DNA from: Kineosphaera limosa NBRC 100340
GTDB taxonomy: Bacteria; Actinomycetota; Actinomycetes; Actinomycetales; Dermatophilaceae
DNA: 64,000 nt
NCBI RefSeq assembly: GCF_000298215.1
Contig: NZ_BAHD01000011.1
Span: 29,907 to 93,906 of the forward strand
Reading direction: 5' to 3'
Each line of letters opens with the position of its first letter. Positions within the stretch are counted from its first letter, which is position 1. The notes beneath the pieces are model-generated. The model saw only the letters and a program-made list of their open reading frames with translations, made no database searches and had not been told where the DNA came from. Shown here piece after piece: positions 1 to 8,441 of this stretch. The translations under genes and the position numbers were made by a program.

Positions 1-120
1 ATCGTCGACCTCATGCGGGAGCTGCGGGCCAGCCGTGCCCGGCTGCACGTGCGCGAGGAGGTGCCGTTCTACACCGGGCCGCGGGTCGAGTTGGTCGACG
101 CCGTGCGCGAGTTGCCCTGA
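1..120 (+). CDS. 3' end of an unrecognised protein (partial, 39 codons plus stop)
   Basis: The reading frame is open from the first base of the window to a TGA at 118-120. Only the last 39 residues are present: a charged helix-like stretch rich in Arg, Glu and Val, ending in VRELP. The gene starts upstream of the window. I do not recognise a family from this fragment. It is followed by 81 bp of non-coding sequence before phaC on the same strand, so the two may or may not be co-transcribed. Confidence 0.55.
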   Translation: MVDLMRELRASRARLHVREEVPFYTGPRVELVDAVRELP

Positions 121-201
121 GACGGCGGCGCGCTACCCGGGTATTGTCACGGTCAAACCCAGCACCCGAATCCATCCGCTTTCGCGCACCAAGGAATGAA
201 G

Positions 202-1887
202 ATGAACCAGCCCGACCCTGACATCGAGCGGACCCTAGCCCAGAAGGTCCAGGCCCTCTTCCCCGACCAGGAGTCCGTGAGCCGCGGCCTCGCGGACACC
301 AACGCCCTCGCCTCTCAGGTTCCCGGCGCTGGCAGTGAGGTCATGAGCCTGTGGGCCGACCTGCTGCGCATCCAGGTGGGCGGCAGCGGCCACGAGCCGC
401 ACCCCAAGGACGCCCGGTTCGCCGACCCGACGTGGAAGGAGAACCCGGTCTACCGCACGTGGGCCCAGTCCTACCTCGCGTGGGTTGCGATGAACAAGCG
501 CGTCGGTCAGCGGCTCGAGGACTCCGGCTTCAAGTACGCGGAGGGCGTGAAGTTCGCCCAAGGGATCCTGACCAGCGCGTTGTCGCCGACCAACTACTTC
601 TGGGGCAACCCGGCGGCGATGAAGCGCGCGTTCGAGACCGGCGGCAAGAGCGTCGTGCAGGGCGCGGCGAACTTTGTCGACGACATGATTCACAACAACC
701 GCATGCCGTCGATGGTGCCCAAGAACGCCTTCACGGTCGGTGAGGACCTGGCTGTCACCCCCGGGGCGGTCGTCACCCGCGACGAGGTGGCCGAACTCAT
801 CCAGTACACGCCGGTCACGGCGAAGGTGCGCGCAGTGCCGACGCTGGTCATCCCCCCGCCGATCGGCCGCTACTACTTCCTCGACCTGGCGCCGGGCCGC
901 AGCTTCGTGGAGTACGCGGTCAGCGAGGGCCTGCAGATGTTCATGCTCAGCTGGCGCAACCCCGAGAAGCAGCACGCGGCGTGGAACTTCGACACCTATG
1001 CCGCGCGGGTCATCGAGGCCGTCGAACAGATCAAGGAGATCACCGGGCAGGAGAAGGTGAACGTCATCGGCTTCTGCGCCGGTGGCCTCATCGAGTCCGC
1101 CGCCCTCAACAAGTTGGCCGTCGAGGGGCGCGACGACATCGGCGCCGCCTCGTTCGCCGTGATGCTCATGGACTGGCGCGGTCGCTACCCGATGAACGCC
1201 TTCGCCAACGAGGCCGTGCTCGACATGGCCCGCAAGGCGTCGGCCCGCAAGGGCATCTTCGCGGCTCACGAGATGGGGGGCGCGTTCACGTGGCTGCGCC
1301 CCGACGACCTGGTGTGGAACTACTGGGTCAACAACTACCTCATGGGCAAGGAGCCCCCGGCGTTCGACATCCTGGCCTGGAATGCCGACGGCACGCGTCT
1401 GCCGGCCGGGCTGCACGCCCAGTTCCTCGACCTGTTCGCGCACAGCCCCATGGCGCACAAGGACGCGGCGAGCTACCTCGACGCCCCGTTCGACGCCAAG
1501 AACATCACCGTTCCGGTGTTCGTGCAGGGTGCCGTGACCGATCACCTCACTCCGTGGCAGGGCACCTACCGCACGACCGAGCTGGTCGGCAGCGACGACG
1601 TCACCTACGTGCTGAGCAACGCCGGGCATATCGCCAGCCTCGTCAACCCGCCGGCCAACCCCAAGGCCAGCTACTTCACCGGCTCCAAGGCCGGTCAGGT
1701 GGCGGCGGCCGACTGGCAGGCCGGAGCCACCAAGCAGAGCGGATCGTGGTGGACCGAGTGGGTGCGCTGGTCCAACGAGCGCAGCGGCGCCCTCATCAAC
1801 GCGCCGAAGACCGTCGGCGGCAAGGGCGGCAGCCAGCTCGTCCCGGCTCCCGGCCGGTACGTGCGCGACGACGTGGACGCCGCCTGA
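202..1887 (+). CDS. phaC: Class I poly(3-hydroxyalkanoate) synthase PhaC
   Basis: This enzyme polymerises (R)-3-hydroxyacyl-CoA into the storage polyester PHA at the surface of cytoplasmic granules. The 561-residue product has the normal class I length. It carries the lipase-like box GFCAGG with nucleophile Cys near residue 292, the catalytic Asp in VTDHLTPW (about 447) and the His in SNAGHIAS (about 476), so the triad is complete. An N-terminal PhaC domain precedes the alpha/beta-hydrolase core. The ATG at 202 is preferred over the in-frame ATG at 196 because AAGGA at 191-195 lies 6 nt before 202 but abuts 196. No phaA, phaB or phasin gene is adjacent, so monomer supply is encoded elsewhere. 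A strong hairpin terminator follows. Confidence 0.93.
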   Translation: MNQPDPDIERTLAQKVQALFPDQESVSRGLADTNALASQVPGAGSEVMSLWADLLRIQVGGSGHEPHPKDARFADPTWKENPVYRTWAQSYLAWVAMNKRVGQRLEDSGFKYAEGVKFAQGILTSALSPTNYFWGNPAAMKRAFETGGKSVVQGAANFVDDMIHNNRMPSMVPKNAFTVGEDLAVTPGAVVTRDEVAELIQYTPVTAKVRAVPTLVIPPPIGRYYFLDLAPGRSFVEYAVSEGLQMFMLSWRNPEKQHAAWNFDTYAARVIEAVEQIKEITGQEKVNVIGFCAGGLIESAALNKLAVEGRDDIGAASFAVMLMDWRGRYPMNAFANEAVLDMARKASARKGIFAAHEMGGAFTWLRPDDLVWNYWVNNYLMGKEPPAFDILAWNADGTRLPAGLHAQFLDLFAHSPMAHKDAASYLDAPFDAKNITVPVFVQGAVTDHLTPWQGTYRTTELVGSDDVTYVLSNAGHIASLVNPPANPKASYFTGSKAGQVAAADWQAGATKQSGSWWTEWVRWSNERSGALINAPKTVGGKGGSQLVPAPGRYVRDDVDAA

Positions 1888-1906
1888 CCTCGCGCAGCGG
1901 ATAACA

Positions 1907-1943
1907 GCAGAACGCCGACGGCTCCGTGCCGTCGGCGTTCTGC
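1907..1943. terminator. Hairpin terminator between convergent phaC and msrB
   Basis: A perfect 16-bp inverted repeat (arms 1907-1922 and 1928-1943, 5-nt loop) sits between the stop of phaC and the stop of the opposing msrB. It is symmetrical and lies at the 3' ends of both genes, so it probably ends transcription in both directions. There is no long T-tract, as is common in high-GC actinobacteria. Confidence 0.8.
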
Positions 1944-1976
1944 GTTGCTGCCGCCTGCGGAGGCGACGTGTTGGGC

Positions 1977-2417
1977 TCAGCCCCGATCGGTCTCCGGGGC
2001 GGGCGCGAAGCGCATGGAGATGGAGTTGATGCAGTAGCGCTGGTCGGTGGGGGTGGGGTAGCCCTCGCCCTCGAAGACGTGCCCGAGGTGGGAGCCGCAG
2101 CTGGCACAGCGCACCTCGACGCGGCGCATGCCCAGGGTGGTGTCCTCGATATATTCCACAGTGTTCTGTGCCAATGGGGTGTAGAACGAGGGCCAGCCGC
2201 AGTGGCTGGAGAACTTGTGCTCGCTGCGGAACAGCTCGGCGCCGCACGCCCGGCAACTGTAGACGCCCTCGTCGGTGGTGTCGGTGTATTCGCCGACGAA
2301 GGGGCGCTCGGTGCCGGCCTGCCGCAGCACCTGGTACTCGGCGGGGGAGAGCAGCTCGCGCCACTGCTCCTCGGTGCGCTGGACGGGGTAGGTGGGGGTG
2401 GTGTCGTCGGTGGCCAT
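1977..2417 (-). CDS. msrB: Peptide-methionine (R)-S-oxide reductase MsrB
   Basis: MsrB reduces methionine-R-sulfoxide in oxidised proteins using thioredoxin. The 146-residue product is a complete single SelR domain. It has two zinc-binding CxxC pairs (C55/C58 in YSCRAC and C104/C107 in RCASC), the CGWPSF motif near residue 73, and the catalytic Cys129 in RYCINS, so this is the zinc-containing Cys form. The ATG at 2417 gives the usual N-terminus ending just before the EEQWRELLSP motif; the frame stays open upstream but without family similarity. It is convergent with phaC and divergent from the polymerase gene at 2472, with 54 bp between starts. Confidence 0.94.
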   Translation of the reverse strand: MATDDTTPTYPVQRTEEQWRELLSPAEYQVLRQAGTERPFVGEYTDTTDEGVYSCRACGAELFRSEHKFSSHCGWPSFYTPLAQNTVEYIEDTTLGMRRVEVRCASCGSHLGHVFEGEGYPTPTDQRYCINSISMRFAPAPETDRG

Positions 2418-2471
2418 GTGCAGTGCAACACCGCGGCTGCTCTCGTGGTTCCCGCCGGTTAGCTTTGCCTC

Positions 2472-3560
2472 ATGGCCAAGAGCTCCGAAGCGTTCGTCGA
2501 TGCGGGGGGTCGCTCCGTGCGCATCTCCAGTCCGGAGCGGGTGATCTACGAGGCGACCGATCGGACTCCAGAGGTCACCAAGCTCATGGTCGCCCAGTTC
2601 TTCGCCGACGTCGGCGACGGGTTGATGCGGGCTTTGCGGGGGCGGCCGACGGCGATGGAGCGCTGGCCGTCGGGGGTGCGGCCGGGGATGCGACTGGCGA
2701 CCGGGCCGGGGGACCGCAGCGCCGACGCGTTCTACCAGAAGCGGGTGCCCAAGGGCGCGCCCGACTACCTGGAGACGGTGCAGATCACCTTTCCCTCGGG
2801 TCGCACCGCCGACGAGGTGTGCCCCACCGAGATCGCCGTGCCGGTGTGGTGCGCGCAGATGGGCACGCTGACCTTTCACCCGTGGCCGGTGCGGCGCGCT
2901 GATGTCGACCGTCCCGACGAGCTGCGCATCGACCTGGACCCGCAGCCGGGGACCACCTTCGCCGACGTGCGCCGGGTGGCCGCCGTGGCGCGGGAATTGT
3001 TGGCCGAACTGGGGCTCGTCGGTTACCCGAAGACGTCGGGCAACCGCGGGGTGCACATCTACGTGCGGATCGAACCGCGCTGGGAGTTCACCGACGTGCG
3101 GCACGCCGCGATCGGATTGGGTCGCGAGTTGGCCCGCCGCGACGCTGGCACCACCGTCGAATGGTGGAAGGAGGAGCGGGGTGAGCGCGTCTTCGTCGAC
3201 TACAACCAGAACAACCGCGACCGCACCATCGCCTCCGCCTACTCGCTGCGCCCGCTGCCCGGAGCGCCCGTCTCCACGCCGTTGACCTGGGCCGAACTTG
3301 CCGACCTGGCGGACCCTCGCGAGTTCACCCTGTTCACGGTGCCGGAGCGCTTGGCCGACGGCGACCCCTGGGCCGGCATCGACGACCAGGCGTTCAGCCT
3401 CGACCCGCTGCTGGAGCTGTGGGAAACCCTGCCCGGTGGCGAACTGAACTTCCCTCCGGACTATCCGAAGATGCCCGGCGAGCCCCCGCGCGTACAACCC
3501 AGCCGCAAGAACGCCGACAACTGGGAAGCCGACGGCGTCACCCCCAAGCCCCCCGCTTAG
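2472..3560 (+). CDS. LigD-type primase-polymerase domain protein (NHEJ polymerase)
   Basis: Stand-alone homologue of the polymerase domain of bacterial LigD, an archaeo-eukaryotic primase-fold enzyme that fills gaps at broken DNA ends. The 362-residue product covers one full domain: FYQKRVPK near residue 88, TFHPWP near 134, and the metal-binding DLDP (D154/D156) followed by the TSGNRGVHIYV nucleotide-binding stretch. No ligase or nuclease domain is fused. A separate ATP-dependent DNA ligase lies 14 kb away at 16806-17864 on the other strand; Ku is not in the window. The start is ATG 2472, with TAGCTT exactly 6 nt upstream and no Shine-Dalgarno sequence, which suggests a leaderless transcript. 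Confidence 0.88.
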   Translation: MAKSSEAFVDAGGRSVRISSPERVIYEATDRTPEVTKLMVAQFFADVGDGLMRALRGRPTAMERWPSGVRPGMRLATGPGDRSADAFYQKRVPKGAPDYLETVQITFPSGRTADEVCPTEIAVPVWCAQMGTLTFHPWPVRRADVDRPDELRIDLDPQPGTTFADVRRVAAVARELLAELGLVGYPKTSGNRGVHIYVRIEPRWEFTDVRHAAIGLGRELARRDAGTTVEWWKEERGERVFVDYNQNNRDRTIASAYSLRPLPGAPVSTPLTWAELADLADPREFTLFTVPERLADGDPWAGIDDQAFSLDPLLELWETLPGGELNFPPDYPKMPGEPPRVQPSRKNADNWEADGVTPKPPA

Positions 3561-3565
3561 TCCGC

Positions 3566-4429
3566 TTAGTCCGCGTCGGTCTCGGCGTAGAGGGCGGTGG
3601 CCATGGCCACCAACTCACGAACCCTGGCCGGAGGGTCGTCGCGCCACCATACGAGCCAGACCGGGACCGAGGGGGCGTCGACGACGCGCCGGTAGGCCAC
3701 GCTGGGGCGGGTGTGTTGCCGGGCGGTCGCCTCGGTGGTCATGCCGCAGGCCTCGCCGGATTCGATGAGCGCGAGCCACTCCTCGATGCCGTGCACCTCG
3801 CGAGCGCCGGCGGGGGCCGTGTCGGCGGGGAAGAGGTCGACGGTCGTCGTACCCGTCTTCAGGTCGATGCCGACGACGCGGCCCGCGAAGTCGGCCAGAC
3901 GGACGGTGCGGCGTCGGCTCAGCGGGTCGTCGCGGCTGAAGGCGGCGTACCGAGCCTCGACTCCGATGACCGCCCGTCCCATCCGTTGGTCCCGAGGTTC
4001 GCGGCGGGTGACCGCGACATCGGCCAGGCCCTCCGATAGCCCGGCCGTAGGGGTGCTCGCGTGCACGAAGACCAGCGACGACCCGGGATAGGCCTGCGTC
4101 CAGCGGCGCTGCAGCATGCCGGTGTTGTGTCGCCCCAACCCGGCCCAGGCGAACCCGATCCGCAGCTGCGACTCGGCCTGCGCCACGTCGGCGACGAGCC
4201 GCTCGCACTCGGTGAGCACCCGGCGCGCATGGGAGAGGGCGCGGCGGCCCTCGGGGGTCAGCGCGACTCCACGGCCGGTGCGGCGCACGAGCCGCACGCC
4301 GAGCTCGCTCTCCAGCGCGCCGACCGTGCGCGAGACCGTCGCCTGCGAGGTGCGCAGCGCAATCGCTGCGTCGGTGAAGGTGCCCTCGTCGACGACGGTC
4401 ACGAAGGCCCGTAGCTGCCGCACTTCCAT
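3566..4429 (-). CDS. LysR-family transcriptional regulator
   Basis: 287-residue regulator with an N-terminal winged HTH (residues 1-60, LRAFVTVVDEGTFTDAAIAL then SQATVSRTVGALE) and a C-terminal substrate-binding-like effector domain. It is transcribed away from an EamA/RhtA exporter, with only 69 bp between the two ATG codons. This is the classical arrangement in which a LysR protein controls the divergent exporter and itself. A T-N11-A dyad (ATACG-N5-CGTAT, 4428-4442) overlaps the chosen ATG at 4429. An in-frame ATG at 4453 would add eight residues and place the dyad inside the gene. Effector unknown; an amino acid is plausible because of the neighbouring exporter. Confidence 0.88.
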   Translation of the reverse strand: MEVRQLRAFVTVVDEGTFTDAAIALRTSQATVSRTVGALESELGVRLVRRTGRGVALTPEGRRALSHARRVLTECERLVADVAQAESQLRIGFAWAGLGRHNTGMLQRRWTQAYPGSSLVFVHASTPTAGLSEGLADVAVTRREPRDQRMGRAVIGVEARYAAFSRDDPLSRRRTVRLADFAGRVVGIDLKTGTTTVDLFPADTAPAGAREVHGIEEWLALIESGEACGMTTEATARQHTRPSVAYRRVVDAPSVPVWLVWWRDDPPARVRELVAMATALYAETDAD

Positions 4430-4442
4430 ACGAAAAGCGTAT
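4428..4442. promoter_or_regulatory. LysR-type T-N11-A dyad
   Basis: The 15-bp sequence ATACG-AAAAG-CGTAT is a perfect 5+5 inverted repeat containing the T-N11-A pattern of LysR binding sites. It lies in the 69-bp gap between the divergent LysR and EamA genes and overlaps the predicted LysR start. The assignment is by pattern and position only. Confidence 0.45.
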
Positions 4443-4498
4443 AGGAGAGGCATGAATTGCATTTCTTGTATGGCAACCGTCCCCCCGACACTCGTGGC

Positions 4499-5557
4499 AT
4501 GAGCAACGGCAGCAGCATCAACCTCGCCCCGCGCGGCGCCGGAGCCGCGACCCCCACCGACACCACCGCCTCCGCCATTGCGCAGGCAGGAGCGGCCGGC
4601 GCAGCTGCCGGCACACGGACCAACGCCAAGGCCACGCGGCGCGGCTACGCGGCGATGTTCACCGCTGCCGCGAGCAATCAGACCGGCGCGGCGCTTGGGG
4701 CGCACGCTTTCGACGCCATCGGCCCGGCCGGGGTCGTTGCGGTTCGTCAGATCGTCGCGGCCGTCGCGCTCGTGCCGACGGCTCGCCCCCGCTGGCGGTC
4801 GATGACCTGGGCCCAATGGTGGCCCGCCTTGGCCCTGGCCGCCGTCTTCGTCGGCATGAACCTCGGGCTGTACACGGCGATCTCGCGCGTCGGCCTCGGC
4901 CTCGCGGTGACGTTGGAGTTCCTCGGCCCCCTCGCCGTCGCCCTGCTTGGCTCCCGCCGCCGGATCGACCTCGCAGCAGCCGTGCTGGCGAGCATCGGGG
5001 TCTACGTGCTGGTGCTCCCGGGCCCGAGCACCGACCTCGTCGGCATCGCCTGCGGCCTGTTCGCGGCGCTCTGCTGGGCCGGTTACATCCTGCTCAACAA
5101 GGTAGTCGGCGCGCGGCTCCCCGGCGCGCAAGGCCCGGCGGTGGCCTCGACGATCTCGTCCCTGGCGTGTCTGCCGATCCTCGTGGCGATCATCGCCGAC
5201 GGCCGGATGACGACGACAGCGTTGCTGTTCGCCGTGGCCGCAGGGTTGTTCTCCTCGACCGTGCCGTACGCCCTCGACCTGTTCGCCCTGCGGCACGTCA
5301 CGCCGGCGGCGTTCGGCCTCTTCATGAGCGTGCACCCGGTGTTGGCCGCCTTTGCCGGACTCGTTCTGCTCGGCCAGTGGCTGGCGGTGCACGAGTGGAT
5401 CGGCATCCTCATCGTCGTGACGGCCAACGCGGTCGCTCTCGGGGTCGGCGCCCGTTCCGCCAACTTGCGTCCGGCCGATCTGCCGGGCTGCTTGACCGCC
5501 GACGAGCCGACCGGCCGCGGCGACGAGACAATGACACGAATGGAGGAAGGTCGATGA
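4499..5557 (+). CDS. EamA/RhtA-family inner-membrane exporter
   Basis: 352-residue member of the drug/metabolite transporter superfamily, closest by eye to RhtA, the threonine/homoserine exporter. An Ala-rich cytoplasmic N-terminus of about 45 residues precedes roughly ten membrane helices in two EamA repeats. LGLAVTLEFLGPLAVALLGSR is typical of the RhtA subgroup. ATG 4499 is used; an upstream TTG at 4457 is in frame but has no ribosome site. The GACACT hexamer 6 nt before the ATG suggests a leaderless start. It is divergent from a LysR regulator and overlaps the next small gene by 4 nt. Substrate is inferred, not shown. Confidence 0.85.
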   Translation: MSNGSSINLAPRGAGAATPTDTTASAIAQAGAAGAAAGTRTNAKATRRGYAAMFTAAASNQTGAALGAHAFDAIGPAGVVAVRQIVAAVALVPTARPRWRSMTWAQWWPALALAAVFVGMNLGLYTAISRVGLGLAVTLEFLGPLAVALLGSRRRIDLAAAVLASIGVYVLVLPGPSTDLVGIACGLFAALCWAGYILLNKVVGARLPGAQGPAVASTISSLACLPILVAIIADGRMTTTALLFAVAAGLFSSTVPYALDLFALRHVTPAAFGLFMSVHPVLAAFAGLVLLGQWLAVHEWIGILIVVTANAVALGVGARSANLRPADLPGCLTADEPTGRGDETMTRMEEGR

Positions 5558-5769
5558 GCGGTCTGCTGTGGCTGGGCCTGATGGTCGGATTCTGGGTGGT
5601 GACGTTCGCGCTGCTCGGCCGTGACGCGATGCCCGCCCGCGAGCGCCTCCCCCTGACACGCTGGGGCTATCGCGACTGGTGGTGGAACGCGGCCGCGGGC
5701 GTGCGGATTTTCTGGGGCTTGCAGGAGGCGCGCTGGCAGCGCATCGACCGAGCCCGCAGCGTTCGCTGA
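5554..5769 (+). CDS. Small single-pass membrane protein of unknown function
   Basis: 71-residue protein. One N-terminal membrane helix (LLWLGLMVGFWVVTFALLG) is followed by a basic, Trp-rich soluble tail (WGYRDWWWN, GLQEARWQR). The ATG overlaps the EamA stop as ATGA, and GGAGGAAGG lies just upstream inside the EamA gene, so the pair is translationally coupled. I do not recognise a family. It could be an accessory subunit of the exporter or simply a co-transcribed small protein. Confidence 0.65.
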   Translation: MSGLLWLGLMVGFWVVTFALLGRDAMPARERLPLTRWGYRDWWWNAAAGVRIFWGLQEARWQRIDRARSVR

Positions 5770-5893
5770 GTCACTGGTTTCCGCAGTCTCAAAGTCGCTC
5801 GAACTTACGATTGTGGTGTCTGAGTCGGGTGATAACGCGTGTTTCCGTTGCGAACGGGTTGCGCGGGCGATCCCTGCGAGGCAGGATCGGGGT

Positions 5894-6418
5894 ATGCCGA
5901 AGGCCTCCCAGGGATCCCCGCCGACCGCGGCACCGTCGCCGTCGAGCCGCCCGGAGGCCGTCGCCTCCGTCTCCGGATTCGACGACGTGAGCCGGGCCAT
6001 CATCGAGACCCTGCAGCGTGACGGCCGCGCCTCGTACGCGGCGATCGCCCGCGAGGTGGGCCTGTCGGAGGCGGCCGTGCGCCAGCGGGTGCAGCGGCTG
6101 CTGGAGGCCGGGGCGATGCAGATCGTGGCCGTGACCGATCCGCTGCAGGTGGGCTTTCGCCGCCAGGCGATGATCGGCATCCGCGTCAGCGGCGACCTGA
6201 CGCCCGTCGCTGAGGCGCTCGTCGCGATGAGCGACGTCGCGTACGTCGTCACGACGGCCGGCAGCTTCGACATCCTCGCCGAGGTCGTCTGCGAGGACGA
6301 CGACCATCTGCTCGACCTGCTCAGCCGCCGCATCCGCGCGCTGCCCGGCGTGGCGCAGACCGAGACCTTCGTCTACCTCAAACTCAACAAACAGCACTAC
6401 GACTGGGGCACCCGCTGA
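5894..6418 (+). CDS. Lrp/AsnC-family transcriptional regulator
   Basis: 174-residue feast/famine regulator. The AsnC-type HTH is at about residues 35-85 (DDVSRAIIETLQRDGRASYA, then the recognition helix SEAAVRQRVQRLLE), followed by an RAM effector domain (MIGIRVSGDLTPVAEAL, FDILAEVVCEDDDHL). The stop overlaps the start of a class III aminotransferase as TGATG, so it most likely senses the amino acid or polyamine substrate of that enzyme and controls the pair. CAGGAT lies exactly 6 nt before the ATG, compatible with a leaderless mRNA. Confidence 0.9.
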   Translation: MPKASQGSPPTAAPSPSSRPEAVASVSGFDDVSRAIIETLQRDGRASYAAIAREVGLSEAAVRQRVQRLLEAGAMQIVAVTDPLQVGFRRQAMIGIRVSGDLTPVAEALVAMSDVAYVVTTAGSFDILAEVVCEDDDHLLDLLSRRIRALPGVAQTETFVYLKLNKQHYDWGTR

Positions 6419-7836
6419 TGACGACCACCGAAACCACCTCCGCCACCCGCTCTGGCACGCCCTTGACCCAGGCCGCGCGCGACCACCTGTGGATGCACTT
6501 CACGCGGCAGGGGCCGCTGGAGCCGGTCGAGCGCGGGGGAGCGGGCGCGCAGGTGCCGGTCATCGTCCGCGGCGACGGGGCCTACCTCTGGGACGACGCG
6601 GGCAAGCGCTACCTCGACGGCCTCGCGGGCTTGTTCGTCGTTCAGGTCGGGCACGGGCGCCGCGAGCTGGCGGAGGCGGCGGCTCGTCAGGCCCAAGAGC
6701 TCGCCTACTTTCCCATCTGGTCGTACGCCCACCCGCAGGCCATCGAGTTGGCGGAGCGGCTCGCGGCGTCGGCGCCCGGCGATCTCAACCGGGTGTTCTT
6801 CACGACCGGCGGCGGCGAGGCCGTGGAGTCGGCCTGGAAGCTGGCCAAGCAGTACTTCAAGCTGACCGGCAAGCCGGGCAAGCACAAGGTCATCAGCCGC
6901 GCGATCGCCTATCACGGCACCCCGCAGGGCGCGTTGTCGATCACCGGCATCCCGCCGCTGAAGGAGATGTTCGAGCCGCTCGTGCCAGGCGCCCACAAGG
7001 TGCCGAACACCAACCTCTACCGCGCCCCGGAGTACCTGCGCGAGGACGAGAAGGCGTTCGGGCGATGGGCGGCCGATCGCATCGCCGAGGCCATCGAGTT
7101 CGAGGGCCCGGATACGGTCGCCGCGGTCTTCTTGGAGCCGGTGCAGAACGCCGGCGGGTGCTTTCCTCCGCCGCCGGGGTATTTCGAGCGGGTGCGGGAG
7201 ATCTGTGACGAGTACGACGTGTTGCTCGTCTCCGACGAGGTGATCTGCGCGTTCGGGCGGATCGGGTCGATGTTCGCGTGCGACGACTTCGGGTACGTGC
7301 CGGACATCATCACGTGCGCCAAAGGCATGACGAGCGGCTACTCACCGATCGGCGCGATGATCGCCAGCGACCGCCTGTTCGAGCCGTTCCGGCACGGGCA
7401 CAACGCGTTCGCGCACGGCTACACGTTCGGCGGGCACCCCGTCTCCGCGGCCGTGGCCATGGCCAACCTCGACATCTTCGAGCGCGAGGGGCTGCTGGCG
7501 CACGTGCAGGAGCAGGCCCCGGTCTTCCGCGCCACGCTGGAGCGCTTGCGCGACCTGGACATCGTCGGCGACGTGCGCGGCGAGGGCTTCTTCTACGGCA
7601 TCGAGCTCGTCAAGGACAAGGCCACCCGCGAGACGTTCAACGAGGCCGAATCGGAGCGGATCCTGCGCGGCTTCCTCTCCGGGGCGCTCTTCGACGCCGG
7701 CCTCTACTGCCGAGCCGACGACCGCGGCGACCCCGTCGTCCAGCTCGCCCCGCCCCTCATCTGTGGCCCCGCCGAGTTCGACGAGATGGAGTCCGTCCTG
7801 CGCGACGTCCTCACCCGCGCCCAGGCGCTGCTGTAG
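6418..7836 (+). CDS. Class III PLP-dependent aminotransferase (omega-amino acid/diamine type)
   Basis: 472-residue fold-type I aminotransferase of the omega-amino acid:pyruvate / putrescine transaminase group. Visible motifs are the glycine-rich FTTGGGEAVESAWKLA, the cofactor-ring site VFLEPVQNAGG, the SDEVICAFGR aspartate loop, and the Schiff-base Lys near residue 302 in CAKGMTSGY. The C-terminal domain ends in LAPPLICG. It probably moves an amino group from a diamine or omega-amino acid to pyruvate; the exact donor cannot be read from sequence. It is coupled to the upstream Lrp regulator by a 1-nt TGATG overlap. A polyamine substrate is attractive given the amine oxidase operon 4 kb away. 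Confidence 0.88.
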   Translation: MTTTETTSATRSGTPLTQAARDHLWMHFTRQGPLEPVERGGAGAQVPVIVRGDGAYLWDDAGKRYLDGLAGLFVVQVGHGRRELAEAAARQAQELAYFPIWSYAHPQAIELAERLAASAPGDLNRVFFTTGGGEAVESAWKLAKQYFKLTGKPGKHKVISRAIAYHGTPQGALSITGIPPLKEMFEPLVPGAHKVPNTNLYRAPEYLREDEKAFGRWAADRIAEAIEFEGPDTVAAVFLEPVQNAGGCFPPPPGYFERVREICDEYDVLLVSDEVICAFGRIGSMFACDDFGYVPDIITCAKGMTSGYSPIGAMIASDRLFEPFRHGHNAFAHGYTFGGHPVSAAVAMANLDIFEREGLLAHVQEQAPVFRATLERLRDLDIVGDVRGEGFFYGIELVKDKATRETFNEAESERILRGFLSGALFDAGLYCRADDRGDPVVQLAPPLICGPAEFDEMESVLRDVLTRAQALL

Positions 7837-7844
7837 GGAGCACG

Positions 7845-8372
7845 TCACATGGAGACGATGCGGGCGCCTGGTTCCGCCTCCATGTCGTCGGCGAGGCGGC
7901 ACAGTTCGGCGTCGATTCGAGCCACCTGCGGTGGCGTGGGGAGTGCCTCAAACGCCAGGCCCTTGACCTCCCAGAGCCACGGCGTGACATCGGCCCAGCG
8001 CCACACCTTGATCGGTTTGACCTCCGGCTCCAGGGACGCGTAGGGCGCAGGAAATAGGCGTGATCCGCCTCCAGCGACCCACTGCTGCACGGCTTGGCGG
8101 GACACGCCGACCCGTGCGGCGATCGCCGGAATAGTGACGAGGTCGGGATGGACGCGTACGACGCGTGCGCTCGGCTCGAAGCTGTGGATGCGGCGGGTGG
8201 CAGACAGCGCTGCATGGACGGGATCGGACTCGGTAAACGCGGTTGCGATCACCGAGCCACCGGCTTGCGACCAGAGCAGGTCGTCGAGGACTTGGCCCAG
8301 CCGTGCGGCCGTGGCGTGGTCCTCAAGGTCGACCCCGATCACGACGAGAGGGATCTCTACTGGCTGGCACAC
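7845..8372 (-). CDS. HTH DNA-binding protein, candidate antitoxin/regulator of the adjacent HicA-like protein
   Basis: 175-residue protein of a type I have seen next to small HicA-like proteins in actinobacteria. Residues 1-80 look like a small alpha/beta domain (IPLVVIGVDLEDHATAARL). An HTH follows at about 80-105 (VTIPAIAARVGVSRQAVQQW), then a FPAP...KVWRWADVTPWL segment. GTG 8372 is chosen because AAGGAG at 8380-8385 lies 7 nt upstream; an in-frame ATG at 8423 would put the start inside a 30-bp palindrome. It lies 69 bp downstream of the HicA-like gene on the same strand. The function is inferred from context. Confidence 0.7.
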   Translation of the reverse strand: MCQPVEIPLVVIGVDLEDHATAARLGQVLDDLLWSQAGGSVIATAFTESDPVHAALSATRRIHSFEPSARVVRVHPDLVTIPAIAARVGVSRQAVQQWVAGGGSRLFPAPYASLEPEVKPIKVWRWADVTPWLWEVKGLAFEALPTPPQVARIDAELCRLADDMEAEPGARIVSM

Positions 8373-8400
8373 GAAGGCACTCCTTGCGACTGGGGTCTCT

Positions 8401-8438
8401 AGGCTACAACCTGTCCTTGTCATGTGACAAGGACAGGT
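8401..8438 (-). promoter_or_regulatory. 30-bp palindrome over a promoter-like sequence upstream of the HTH gene
   Basis: Positions 8409-8438 form a perfect 14+14 bp inverted repeat around a 2-bp centre. On the minus strand TTGTCA (8430-8425) and TAGCCT (8406-8401) are spaced by 18 bp, a good -35/-10 pair for the HTH gene starting at 8372. The palindrome would therefore cover the -35 and spacer, as expected for an autoregulatory operator. There is no T-tract, so a terminator is less likely. This is inference from pattern and position. Confidence 0.65.
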
Positions 8439-8441
8439 GTC

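Noticed and set aside
235..2364. Minus-strand frame of about 700 codons opposite phaC
   Set aside because: Overlaps two confident genes and reads as Arg/His/Ala-rich noise; no ribosome site.
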